Below, piece after piece: positions 17,471 to 26,739 of a stretch of DNA of 64,000 nucleotides (its first letter is position 1; each line of letters opens with the position of its first letter). The translations under genes were made by a program, and so were the position numbers. A model generated the notes under the pieces. That model was not told where the DNA came from, did no database searches, and saw only the letters and a program-made list of their open reading frames with translations. Origin of the DNA: Actinomycetes bacterium (GTDB taxonomy: Bacteria > Actinomycetota > Acidimicrobiia > Acidimicrobiales > SZUA-35); the NCBI GenBank assembly GCA_024227975.1, contig JAAETV010000002.1, positions 1 through 64,000 on the forward strand, read 5' to 3'.

Positions 17471-18343
17471 ATGGAGCAGCTCGATGGAAAGACCGCAGTC
17501 GTCACCGGGGCCGCCAGCGGGATGGGACGGGCGTTCGCTGAACGGTTTGCTCGAGCTGGAATGAACGTCGTCCTGGCCGACATCGAAGGCCCGGTGTTGG
17601 ATGAGGCAACGGAGGCTGTGGCCGCCATTGCCGCAGAGCATGGCCGTGGCGCCATTGGAGCCGAGACCGATGTATCCGACGAGGATGCGGTCTCGGCTCT
17701 GGCCGCTCGTTCGATCGACGAATTCGGTCGGGTGAACGTGGTCTGCAACAACGCCGGGGTCGCAGGCTCAGGCCTACTCGACGGGCCGAAGTCGATGTCG
17801 ATCAAGGATTGGAAGTGGGTGCTTGATGTGAACCTGTGGGGTGTCGTTCACGGCCACCATGCCTTCCTCCCCCACCTCCTCGACCATGGTGACGGCCACA
17901 TCGTCAATACGGCATCGATGGCCGGTCACTTCCCTGGTCACAGTGCCTACACGGCGTCGAAGTGGGCCGTGGTCGGGATCACCGAGGGCCTCTACGGCCA
18001 GCTGAAGACGATCAATTCGACCGTCGGTGTCTCCTGCTTGTGCCCTGGTTGGGTCAACACCAAGATCGCCGAGTCGGCCCGCAACCGGCCCGAGTGGGCG
18101 GCCCCCGACGCCCTGGCCGAGCCCTCGCCCGATAGCGAGGCCCGTTTTGCCTTTATCCGAGAGCAGTTGGCCTCGGGGCGCAGCGCAGCCGAGGTGGCCG
18201 ACATGGTTCACGACGCAATCGTCGACAACACCTTCTGGGTCTTCACCGATCTGGCCATGGTGGCCAGCCTCGAAGCCCGCTTCGAGGCGGTTCTGGCCAA
18301 CCGCAATCCGGATTGGGTCAACAACATCGTCCCCCGCGACTGA
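17471..18343 (+). CDS. Short-chain dehydrogenase/reductase
   Basis: 290 residues from the ATG at 17471. The Rossmann motif TGAASGMG is at residues 12-19, CNNAG near 93, the catalytic Ser in NTASMAG, and YTASK for the Tyr-Lys pair. It is a classical SDR with an NAD(P)-binding N-terminus; the substrate cannot be told. A TAGGTT hexamer (17458-17463) ends exactly 7 nt before the ATG and there is no Shine-Dalgarno sequence, so the mRNA is predicted to be leaderless. An in-frame GTG at 17438 is less likely. The gene is monocistronic and converges with the GGDEF-EAL gene. Confidence 0.87.
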   Translation: MEQLDGKTAVVTGAASGMGRAFAERFARAGMNVVLADIEGPVLDEATEAVAAIAAEHGRGAIGAETDVSDEDAVSALAARSIDEFGRVNVVCNNAGVAGSGLLDGPKSMSIKDWKWVLDVNLWGVVHGHHAFLPHLLDHGDGHIVNTASMAGHFPGHSAYTASKWAVVGITEGLYGQLKTINSTVGVSCLCPGWVNTKIAESARNRPEWAAPDALAEPSPDSEARFAFIREQLASGRSAAEVADMVHDAIVDNTFWVFTDLAMVASLEARFEAVLANRNPDWVNNIVPRD

Positions 18344-18392
18344 TCCGCGACCCAGGCCAGGCTCGACCATATGAGGATCCGGGCCGGATCGT

Positions 18393-20822
18393 TCAGCCGA
18401 TTTTCGCTTGGGCGAAGAAGTCAGCCTCGGGTACGGGGTACCCCAAGAGGTAGCCCTGGGCAAGACTGATGCCAAGATCCCGCATTGTCGCCGCCTGCTG
18501 CTCGGTCTCGATTCCCTCCGCCACCAACTCCTGACCAAGGTTGCCAGCCAAGCCGACCATGGCCTCGATGATGGCCGTCGTCCTGGCGTCCACGCCAACA
18601 TCGGCAGTGTAGGTACGATCGATCTTGACGATCTGGGTTGGCATCTGGCGCAGGTGATTGAGCGACGAATAGCCGGTTCCGAAGTCATCCAGAGCGATGC
18701 TGACTCCCTCGGACACGAGGGCGTCGAGGGTATTCAAGACGCCCGGACCCATGTCCAAGAACACGGTCTCGGTCACTTCGAGAACCACATTGTGGGGATC
18801 GACGCCGTGGTGGCTCATGGCCGCCAGGACAAGATCCAGGAAACCTGTGGCCGCCAGCTGTCGAGGTGACACGTTGATGGCGATGCGGTCCGTTGGAGAA
18901 CGGGTCGCCATCTTGGCTCCCAGCCGGCAGGCATCATCGATTATCCAGGCCCCGAGCGTCTCGATCATCCTGGTCCGCTCGGCAACCGGGATGAAAAGGG
19001 GAGGCGGTACCAAACCCATCTCGGGGTGATTCCATCTCACCAGGGCCTCAGCCCCGACCCGCCGGCCGGTTCCCAGCTCGACGATGGGCTGGAGGTACAG
19101 CTCCATCTGGCCCTGGCTGAGGGCGACGCGAAGGCTACTGGCGATTTGGACCTGGCGTTGGACTCCATGACGGAGCTCTTCCTCGAAGAAGACATGACAT
19201 CGGCCACCAGCCTGTTTGGCTTCATACATGGCGATGTCGGCGTCACCGAGGAGCTGATCGAGGTCAGGGGACCCGTCCGGGGAGGCGGTGTCGGCCATCG
19301 CCACCCCGATACTGCATGCCGGAGTTGTGACATTGCCACCAATGACGATCGGGCTGGAAACCATGTCCAGGATCCGCTCGGCGACATGACGGATGCCGTC
19401 GAGATCAGTCAGGCCTACACAGCCGACGACGAACTCATCGCCCCCAAGCCGGGCCACGATGTCGTTTGGTCGCACTGAGCCACGGATCGCTCGGGCCACC
19501 GAAACCAGCAGTTCGTCGCCAGCCTCGTGACCCAGACCATCATTGACGAGCTTGAAACCATCGAGGTCGACGAAGAAGACGACGAGCCCTTTGTCTCCCT
19601 GCTTCTCATCGAGCCAATCCCGCAACGCACGCCGGTTGGGGAGTCCGGTCAGCTCATCGCGGCAGGCCTGGAGCCGGAGCTGCTCATGCATGTCGAGGGT
19701 GGAGGTCATATCCTCGATGGAGGCAATGACGCCCCCTCGCCCATTGTCGAGGGGCAGGGGTCGCAGTTGGGTGCGACAGGTTCTGAGGTTGCCGAACTTG
19801 TCGATGACCTGGAGCGTGATCTTCTGGTCAGACCCGGTCATGAGGGTCACATCGATCGAGCTCGCCAGCACCCCACGATCATCGGGTGCCACCCATTCGC
19901 GGGCGGCGATTGCGGAAGGTTCAGTGAGCCCCGTCAGACCCTTGAGCCAATCGTTGGCGAATACGACCTCACCGCCCGCGTCGACCTGGATGACCCCGAC
20001 GGGCAACGACTCGGCCAAGGCTGAGTATTGGAGCTCAGAATCGCGGACCCGAGCCAGGGCCAGCATCTCATCGTCGATGTCGATCAGTTCGCTCTCGACA
20101 TAGCCATACTCAGGGTCATTCAGCAGGCTCGTATTGTGAACCTCGAACCATCGGTAGGCACCGCTGCTGGTCCGATAGCGCAAGCGGACGGGAACACCGG
20201 CGGGGGCTCCGGCGACCATGGCCAACCACGACTCGATGGCCCTTTCAGCGTCGTCGGCGTGGATGAAGTCGAGGGCCTGGCGGCCAAGCAACTCATCGGC
20301 AGTCCAGCCCAACACCTGTTCCGTTGCCTCGTCGACCCAGAGAAAGGTGGCGGTTGCATCCCGGTGATAGACGAGGCGCCGAGGAGTCACAGTAATTGAG
20401 TCGGCCGCGCCCAACGGGTCGACCCGATCAGAGTGCCCCCCTCGAACCGCTATGTAGACCCCCCACTCGCGGACCATGTTGATGACGTGGAGGGCGGCGA
20501 CATCGCCGTCAAGGTCCGTGAAGCGAATCTTGGCGAAGGCAAGCCCTTTCGCTCGCGCCATTCCCAACAGCCCCAAGACCAACGGCCGATCATCAGCTTC
20601 GATGCTGCTCAGGGGCCGCGACTGGGTGCTGCGGTCCACCCCATCACCCCATGGTGCCCCCCCTTCGAGGCCGAATTCGACGGCCTCCGGTGGCAGATTG
20701 CGGAATTGTAACTTGGCATCAAAACACCGTACGGAGTCAGCCGTATCGGCCAAGTCGCGCAAGACATCGAGACGCTCCTGGCGTCCCGTCGCCTGGCTGA
20801 CCTCAGGCGCGGCGTCAGCCAT
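18393..20822 (-). CDS. PAS-PAS-GGDEF-EAL cyclic-di-GMP protein
   Basis: 809 residues with no signal peptide or membrane helix. An N-terminal sensor-like segment is followed by two PAS-type domains (about 140-265 and 265-385), a GGDEF domain (about 390-555) and an EAL domain (about 570-805). The cyclase signature RLGGDEF is intact. The phosphodiesterase signature AEALVRW, the DDFGTGYSS loop and AEGIE are intact as well. Both opposing activities therefore look possible, with net output set by the PAS sensors. DELTGLPNRRAL marks the start of GGDEF. A second, separate EAL protein is encoded at 42882-43913. Confidence 0.9.
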   Translation of the reverse strand: MADAAPEVSQATGRQERLDVLRDLADTADSVRCFDAKLQFRNLPPEAVEFGLEGGAPWGDGVDRSTQSRPLSSIEADDRPLVLGLLGMARAKGLAFAKIRFTDLDGDVAALHVINMVREWGVYIAVRGGHSDRVDPLGAADSITVTPRRLVYHRDATATFLWVDEATEQVLGWTADELLGRQALDFIHADDAERAIESWLAMVAGAPAGVPVRLRYRTSSGAYRWFEVHNTSLLNDPEYGYVESELIDIDDEMLALARVRDSELQYSALAESLPVGVIQVDAGGEVVFANDWLKGLTGLTEPSAIAAREWVAPDDRGVLASSIDVTLMTGSDQKITLQVIDKFGNLRTCRTQLRPLPLDNGRGGVIASIEDMTSTLDMHEQLRLQACRDELTGLPNRRALRDWLDEKQGDKGLVVFFVDLDGFKLVNDGLGHEAGDELLVSVARAIRGSVRPNDIVARLGGDEFVVGCVGLTDLDGIRHVAERILDMVSSPIVIGGNVTTPACSIGVAMADTASPDGSPDLDQLLGDADIAMYEAKQAGGRCHVFFEEELRHGVQRQVQIASSLRVALSQGQMELYLQPIVELGTGRRVGAEALVRWNHPEMGLVPPPLFIPVAERTRMIETLGAWIIDDACRLGAKMATRSPTDRIAINVSPRQLAATGFLDLVLAAMSHHGVDPHNVVLEVTETVFLDMGPGVLNTLDALVSEGVSIALDDFGTGYSSLNHLRQMPTQIVKIDRTYTADVGVDARTTAIIEAMVGLAGNLGQELVAEGIETEQQAATMRDLGISLAQGYLLGYPVPEADFFAQAKIG

Positions 20823-20951
20823 TGACTTTGCAGGTCCTCGGTTGCCGATCGAACACGTCGCTCCATCGGAGCGTCGAAGGCCATTGTGAGCCTCTGGCTC
20901 ATAAGCCCCAGGCCAGCAATACCCAATCGTTCAGACTGTCCTGCTCGACGC

Positions 20952-21752
20952 CTAGCGGTCGTAGGAGCGACCGAGCCCAGCTTGAGCATCGGTCTGGATT
21001 CCGTAGGAGGGGATCGGGTAGCGGAGCCCATTTCGCGACAATGCTTCGAGTCCGGCCACAGCCTTGGGCAGGAACTGGGGTGGGGTTGCCATCAACAGCT
21101 CATCGTCTTGGACCCCGCCGTAGCGCCGCTCGGCGAAACACGGGATCGACACACTTGGCTCCCCGAGCTTCAGGGCTCGACCCCAGGAGTCGGCGCAGGC
21201 CGACTCGCCGACGCAGCCCCATTCGAAGTTCTGGTAGCCAGACCACTGCAACCCGTTGATCAGGAGGATCATTTGGGCCGGGGTGGCGTAGATGAGACAG
21301 ATGTCGGGCGGATCGAGCCGGCCTGTTACGAGGGGGGAGACGGCCATGGCCTCATAGGTGCCAGCGGGGACGGTGTGCATGGCGTGTTGGTGGGCCGATG
21401 AATCCTCGACCGTTTTGAACCAGACCCCAGCCATGTGCTGGCCCGAAAGCCACTCATCATCTTGGGGGCGTAGGCCAATCACGGCCCCACACTGGGCTCC
21501 GACCAGATCATCGTTGGTGATCCCAACCGTCCAGTTGAGTCGCGAAGCCATGCCGACGATCTGGTCGGTGGTGTGGATGTCGGATGGGCGGCGGATCTTG
21601 GCAATGGCCTCCATCTCGTCGCGTGTCTCGAACAGTTTCATTCCAATGGGAGTAGTCCGCAGCCGGAGCAGTCGGTTGAGGTCACTGACAAGCTCGCCCC
21701 AGTCGATGGGCGCGCCGTCGAGGTGGACGGATTGTTCGTTGACGTCGGTCAT
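20952..21752 (-). CDS. DUF169 family protein
   Basis: About 266 residues. The order of conserved blocks (PIGMKLFE near the N-terminus, a Cys-containing QCGAVIGL block, YATPAQMILLINGLQW, WGCVGESACADSW, SIPCFAERRYGG) matches the DUF169 family, whose function is not established; several conserved cysteines are present. I chose the ATG at 21752. A GTG at 21815 overlaps the mfd stop in a GTGA arrangement and is a serious alternative that adds 21 residues. It is the last gene of the prs-rplY-pth-mfd run. Confidence 0.7.
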   Translation of the reverse strand: MTDVNEQSVHLDGAPIDWGELVSDLNRLLRLRTTPIGMKLFETRDEMEAIAKIRRPSDIHTTDQIVGMASRLNWTVGITNDDLVGAQCGAVIGLRPQDDEWLSGQHMAGVWFKTVEDSSAHQHAMHTVPAGTYEAMAVSPLVTGRLDPPDICLIYATPAQMILLINGLQWSGYQNFEWGCVGESACADSWGRALKLGEPSVSIPCFAERRYGGVQDDELLMATPPQFLPKAVAGLEALSRNGLRYPIPSYGIQTDAQAGLGRSYDR

Positions 21753-21811
21753 GGCCCGAGTCTGGTCGCGAATGGACCTCCCTCCAAGTCCGGGGGGCCT
21801 GTGAGGGGGCT

Positions 21812-24800
21812 TCACTCGGGTGGGAACATCGTCTCGAAGAAGGTGACCAGATCGCTGACCACACCGGCCTTCTTCATCAGGCCGACCTGAAGCTGGCCCC
21901 CGTCATCTCCATACTCGCGGGGCTTCCACACCCCGTTTGCGAACAGACGGGTGAAACGGACCTCCTGACTGACCTTGAGTTGAGCCGGGCCAAGCTTGGC
22001 GATCAGCTCGGGCCCGCCGAAACCGGGACCCTTGATCACAACCAACTCCTTGACCCCGGCCCGGGCACAGTGAGAGCGGAGCAGTGCCGCTTCGAGCAGG
22101 CGCTCAGCCGCTTCGGGAGGTGGACCATAGCGATCCTTCCACTCGGTGCGAATGTCCTCTACCTCGGCCTCGGTGCGGACGGCGGCCAGCCGCCGGTAGG
22201 CCTCGATCCGTTGGGATCCGGCTGAGACATAGGTCTCGGGCAGGTTGGCGGCAACGGGCAGATCGAGCTTGATCTCTTCTGGCTCTTCGATCGGTTCACC
22301 GTTGAGCTCGGCCACCGCTTCGATGACCAGTTGGCAGTACAGGTCATAGCCAACGGCAGCAATATGGCCCGATTGGCCTTTGCCAAGTAGGTTGCCGGCT
22401 CCTCGCAGTTCGAGGTCACGCATGGCGATCTTGAACCCTGCCCCCAGATCGGTGGCCTCACCAATAGTCTTGAGTCGCTCGTATGCCTCTTCGGACAGGA
22501 CGGCATCGGGCCGGGTGAAGAGGTAGGCGTAGGCCCGCTGACCCGACCGCCCAACCCGGCCTCGAAGCTGGTGGAGCTGACCGAGCCCCAGCAGCTCGGC
22601 CCGATCGACGACCAGGGTGTTGACGGTCGGCATGTCGATCCCCGACTCGATGATGGTGGTACAGACCAAGACGTCGTACTCGCCTTCCCAGAAGTCGATG
22701 ACGATCTTCTCCAGGCTGCCTTCGTCCATCTGCCCATGGGCCACCGCGATGCGGGCTTCCGGGACCAGATTGCGGAGGTCAGCCGCCACCTTCTCGATGC
22801 TACGGACCCGATTGTGAACGAAGAAGACCTGGCCTTCGCGGAGAAGCTCTCGGCGAATAGCCTCGGCTGCCGCCCGCTCGTCGTACTCGCCGACATAGGT
22901 CAGGATCGGTTGGCGGTCAGCCGGTGGAGTGTTGAGCAGGGACAGATCGCGGATCCCCGTCAGGCTCATTTCGAGGGTCCGGGGGATCGGGGTTGCCGAC
23001 AGGGTCAGCACGTCGACAGCAACATGGCCGGCTGAGCCGTCACGGCCGAACTGCTTGATCGCTTCCTTGTGGGTCACTCCGAAGCGCTGTTCCTCATCGA
23101 CAACCAGGAGCCCGAGGCGGGGCAGCTTCACGTCTTCAGACAGGATGCGGTGGGTCCCGATCAGGATGTCGACCTCACCGTTGGCGGCAGCTGCAACTAC
23201 CTTGCGAGCCTGGGCCGCGGTCAGGAACCGGCTCAACACTTCGACCCTGACAGGGTAGGGAGAGAACCGGTCGGCGAAGGTCTGATAATGCTGCTGGGCC
23301 AGCAGGGTCGTCGGAACCAGCACGGCCGCCTGTTTGCCATCTTGGATGGCTTTGAAGGCAGCCCGGATGGCGATCTCTGTCTTGCCGAAGCCGACATCAC
23401 CGACGACCAGGCGATCCATGGGCACCGTCGACTCCATATCGACCTTGGTCTCGACTATGGCGGTGGCCTGGTCCGGGGTCAGCTCATAAGGGAAGGCCGC
23501 CTCGACCTCACTCTGCCATGGTGTGTCCGGGGCGTAGGCGTGGCCGGCGGCAGCCCGCCTCTGCTGGTACAGCACGACCAGCTCCTGCGCTATCTCGGCT
23601 ACCGCTGAGCGGACCTTGGCCTTCGACTTGGCGAAATCGGAACCCCCGAGGCGATGCAGGGTTGGCTGGTCACCAGTAGCGAAGCGACGAATGAGATCGA
23701 TCTGGTCCGAGGGGAGGTAGAGCTTGTCATCGCCCTTGTATTCGAGCATGAGGTAGTCGCGCTCATGGCCACCGATGGCCCGCTTGACCATCCCTCCGAA
23801 ACGACCGACCCCGTGCTGATGATGAACGACATAGTCACCGGGGCTCAAGTCATCGAAGAAGCCCTCGCTCTGACGCTTGCGGGGGCGAGCCCGACGATGG
23901 GCCCGACGGCGACCGGTGAGGTCGGACTCAGTCAGTACCGCCAACCCGACCTCGGGTAGCACGAACCCCTGCTCGACCGATGTCACCACCAGATGCACAC
24001 CGGGGGTGAACACCTCGGGCATCGTGGTCCCATGGTCGGTGAGGCTCACCCCCCAATCATCCAACATCGAGTGAACCCGGGCCGCGGAGCCAGCCCCGTC
24101 GGCAGCCACCACGACTCGCATCCCGTCGGCCGCCAGCTGGGTCACCCGCTTGGCCAAGGCCTCGCCCGGGGCGTCCCACCCCGAGGCAGTCATGACTGCG
24201 ACCTCGGGGCCTTCGGGGATGGTGGTGATCGTGGCGGAAGGGGAACTGGTCTTGGCCAGCAGCCGCTCGAAGGGGACATGGAGCCGAGGGAAGGACTCGA
24301 CTCCGCCGGCATCCCAAGTCCGGGCCAGGGAGGTTGCCAGGTCGACCTCCTCGCTCAACAGATCACTGCCCCGATCCCGCATCCGGCGGGGCTCGACCAG
24401 CACGATCAGGGCGTCGTCTTGGAGGAGGTCAGGCAGGACCCGCTCCTCGTCGGTCAGCCAGGGCACCCAGGACTCCATCCCGTCGAAGTGCTCACCGTCG
24501 GCCAAGCGCTGCCAGTGTTCACGCCCCCATGGTTCGGCGCTCATCAACTCGGCCGCCCGCTTGGCCACATCTTCGCTGGCTGTCAGCTCTCGACAACCGA
24601 AGATCGTGACCTCAGCCAGATCGATGCTGGAGCGCTGGTCGTTGACGGTGAACTCACAGAGCCGGTCGACCTCATCGCCCCAGAGGTCGATCCTGATCGG
24701 CCGATCAGCGGTGGAAGGGAAGATATCGACGATGGAGCCTCGGACGGCGATCTCACCCCGGTGTTCGACCTGGTGTTCGCGCCGATAGCCAGCCTGTACC

Positions 24801-25264
24801 AGGGTGGCCGTCAGCTCCTCGAGATCGATCTCATCGCCCGACCCGATGATGATCGGATCGAGTTCCTCGACACCGGGGCTGAGTCGCTGGATCAGGGCGC
24901 GGATCGATGTCGAGATCAGGCGGGGGCAGCGGTCTGGGTCCTGAAGATGCCAGATGGTGCGAAGCCGTTGGCCCATCGTCTCGACGTTCGGGCTGACCCG
25001 CTCGAAGGGGAGGGTCTCCCAAGCAGGAAAGGTCAGCACCTCGTCGGGACCGAGGTAGATGGCAAGGTCACGGGCCAGTCGATCAGCCTCGGTCGTTGTC
25101 GGTGAGACGACCAGGACGGGACGCCGCCCAGAGGCCGTGGCCAGGGCAGCCAGAGTGATGGCTCGAGCCGGCTCTGCTACCGCCAGTACCGATGATGCCC
25201 GCCCAACCAGTCGGGTGATGGCTGGATCGTCAGAGACGAGCTTGGGCAGTCGTTGGAAGCTCAT
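21812..25264 (-). CDS. mfd: Transcription-repair coupling factor
   Basis: 1150 residues, the usual Mfd length. Mfd removes RNA polymerase stalled at DNA lesions and recruits UvrA. The N-terminal UvrB-like module, the RNA-polymerase-interaction domain (starting DYVVHHQHGVGRFGGMVKR) and the RecG-like translocase motor with Walker A GDVGFGKT and Walker B DEEQRFG are all visible, as is the C-terminal TRCF domain. It begins 1 nt after the pth stop, so it belongs to the prs-rplY-pth operon. The long open frames on the opposite strand are codon-bias shadows. Confidence 0.97.
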   Translation of the reverse strand: MSFQRLPKLVSDDPAITRLVGRASSVLAVAEPARAITLAALATASGRRPVLVVSPTTTEADRLARDLAIYLGPDEVLTFPAWETLPFERVSPNVETMGQRLRTIWHLQDPDRCPRLISTSIRALIQRLSPGVEELDPIIIGSGDEIDLEELTATLVQAGYRREHQVEHRGEIAVRGSIVDIFPSTADRPIRIDLWGDEVDRLCEFTVNDQRSSIDLAEVTIFGCRELTASEDVAKRAAELMSAEPWGREHWQRLADGEHFDGMESWVPWLTDEERVLPDLLQDDALIVLVEPRRMRDRGSDLLSEEVDLATSLARTWDAGGVESFPRLHVPFERLLAKTSSPSATITTIPEGPEVAVMTASGWDAPGEALAKRVTQLAADGMRVVVAADGAGSAARVHSMLDDWGVSLTDHGTTMPEVFTPGVHLVVTSVEQGFVLPEVGLAVLTESDLTGRRRAHRRARPRKRQSEGFFDDLSPGDYVVHHQHGVGRFGGMVKRAIGGHERDYLMLEYKGDDKLYLPSDQIDLIRRFATGDQPTLHRLGGSDFAKSKAKVRSAVAEIAQELVVLYQQRRAAAGHAYAPDTPWQSEVEAAFPYELTPDQATAIVETKVDMESTVPMDRLVVGDVGFGKTEIAIRAAFKAIQDGKQAAVLVPTTLLAQQHYQTFADRFSPYPVRVEVLSRFLTAAQARKVVAAAANGEVDILIGTHRILSEDVKLPRLGLLVVDEEQRFGVTHKEAIKQFGRDGSAGHVAVDVLTLSATPIPRTLEMSLTGIRDLSLLNTPPADRQPILTYVGEYDERAAAEAIRRELLREGQVFFVHNRVRSIEKVAADLRNLVPEARIAVAHGQMDEGSLEKIVIDFWEGEYDVLVCTTIIESGIDMPTVNTLVVDRAELLGLGQLHQLRGRVGRSGQRAYAYLFTRPDAVLSEEAYERLKTIGEATDLGAGFKIAMRDLELRGAGNLLGKGQSGHIAAVGYDLYCQLVIEAVAELNGEPIEEPEEIKLDLPVAANLPETYVSAGSQRIEAYRRLAAVRTEAEVEDIRTEWKDRYGPPPEAAERLLEAALLRSHCARAGVKELVVIKGPGFGGPELIAKLGPAQLKVSQEVRFTRLFANGVWKPREYGDDGGQLQVGLMKKAGVVSDLVTFFETMFPPE

Positions 25265-25265
25265 G

Positions 25266-25895
25266 TCAGGACGGTGTCCGACGATTCACCGTTGCCATTG
25301 TCCGCTCCACCCCTTCGGAGATGAGTTGTTCGACGGCATCCGCGGCCCTCTCGATTGCATCATCGAGGATCTCCCGATCAGCCTTGCCTGGTCGTCGCAG
25401 AACCCAGTCGGAACCCGACTGGGAGACGGGTGGCCTGCCCACTCCGATGCGTAGCCGGATGTATTCCGTCGTTCCCAGATGGTGGGTGATGGAGCGTAGG
25501 CCGTTGTGACCGGCTAGCCCGCCGCCCGCTTTCAGCCGGAGGCGCCCGGTCTCGAGATCGAGTTCGTCGTGCACGATCACGATGTGGTGGGCCTCTTGGA
25601 TGCCGTAGCTCTGAACCAGGAGACGCACCGCCTCACCGGAGTTGTTCACGAACGTCTGGGGGAACGACAACACGATCCGTTGGTCGCTCATGAGAACACC
25701 CGCCGCCAGGGCCCGAGCCTTGGTTTTACGCAGGCGGGTATCAGCCCTGGCAGCCAGACAAGCCACGACGGCAGCACCGACATTGTGACGGGTGCCTTCG
25801 AACTGCTCTCCGGGGTTTCCCAACCCAACGATGAGCAGGTCGGCTGGTGTGCCCTTGCGACCCGGCCTACCCAGGCGACGAGCGAACTGAGACAC
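25266..25895 (-). CDS. pth: Peptidyl-tRNA hydrolase
   Basis: 209 residues. It releases peptides from prematurely dropped peptidyl-tRNA. VGLGNPGEQFEGTRHNVG carries the active-site Asn and His; FPQTFVNNSGEAV and HDELDLETGRLRLKAGGGLAGHNGL are family hallmarks and include the catalytic Asp and substrate-binding Asn. It lies 9 bp downstream of rplY and 1 bp upstream of mfd, so translation is probably coupled. Confidence 0.96.
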   Translation of the reverse strand: MSQFARRLGRPGRKGTPADLLIVGLGNPGEQFEGTRHNVGAAVVACLAARADTRLRKTKARALAAGVLMSDQRIVLSFPQTFVNNSGEAVRLLVQSYGIQEAHHIVIVHDELDLETGRLRLKAGGGLAGHNGLRSITHHLGTTEYIRLRIGVGRPPVSQSGSDWVLRRPGKADREILDDAIERAADAVEQLISEGVERTMATVNRRTPS

Positions 25896-25904
25896 CCGTT
25901 GGTG

Positions 25905-26585
25905 CTACTCCTCGCCGCCGTCAGAGGAATCGGCAGCCTCGCCACCTTCGCCGTCGCCATCTTCGCCGTCGGCATCGGCTCCCTCTTCGGCAAACTCCTC
26001 GTCTTCGGACAAGCCCATCTTGGCTGCCCGTGAGATCACAGGGGTGACAACAGAGATCTCTTCCGAGACCAAGCTGGTGACGCCAGCCGGGAAGACGAGG
26101 TCACTGACTGCGATTCTGCGATCCAGGGTGAGGGTTGATAGATCGGCTTCGATCTCATCGGGAATGTTGAGAGGTGAGACCTCGACCTCGATCTCGAATA
26201 TCTTCTGCTCTACCATGCCGCCTTCATTGGTGACGGCGCTGGCATCACCAACGAGCTTGATTGGGACCTTCACCTTGATCGACTGGCTGAGATCGACTCG
26301 CATGAAATCAGCGTGGGTGACCACCCGCTTGATCGGATGGCGCTGCACCGATCGGACGATGACGGTTTCGCTGGCGCCACCGTCAACGTCGAGCTCGATG
26401 ACGGTATTGAGCCCGGCGGCCGTCTTCAGGGCGTCGCGGAGCTCGGCATAGTCGACGGCAATGGTAAGAGGGTCCTTGCCAAGGCCGTAGATGACGCCCG
26501 GCAGCTTGCCCTCGGCGCGCAGACGGCGTGACGGACGGGAGCCAAGGGCACGGCCGGCTGTCGCAGTTACAACGGTCTGATCCAT
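25905..26585 (-). CDS. rplY: Ribosomal protein bL25, long (CTC) form
   Basis: 226 residues from the ATG at 26585, which has AAGGA about 7 nt upstream. The 5S-rRNA-binding L25 domain is N-terminal (SRRLRAEGKLPGVIYG) and the TL5-type beta domain follows (about 100-190). The last 35 residues are strongly acidic (Glu, Asp, Gly), a common tail in high-G+C actinobacteria. The reading frame stays open upstream to 26807, but that extension is not L25-like. Confidence 0.95.
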   Translation of the reverse strand: MDQTVVTATAGRALGSRPSRRLRAEGKLPGVIYGLGKDPLTIAVDYAELRDALKTAAGLNTVIELDVDGGASETVIVRSVQRHPIKRVVTHADFMRVDLSQSIKVKVPIKLVGDASAVTNEGGMVEQKIFEIEVEVSPLNIPDEIEADLSTLTLDRRIAVSDLVFPAGVTSLVSEEISVVTPVISRAAKMGLSEDEEFAEEGADADGEDGDGEGGEAADSSDGGEE

Positions 26586-26739
26586 CGAAGCGTCCTTCAA
26601 GAGAGGTCTCACGGCGTGATAGGGGCCAGGGGACCGAAATCCATAGGCTCGTACCAGGGCCCGAGCACCGAGATGGTCGAGCCGGGTCAAACGCCAGCTT
26701 GAAAGTCTACCGCCGGAACCGGCAAAGTCGGTTCGCCGC

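Noticed and set aside
18372..18386. Palindrome GATCCG-GGC-CGGATC between convergent genes as a terminator
   Set aside because: Stem is only 6 bp with a 3-nt loop and no T run; too weak to call.
23993..25105. 370-codon plus-strand open frame opposite mfd
   Set aside because: Gly/Pro/His/Arg-rich shadow of the mfd codon bias; mfd is unambiguous on the other strand.
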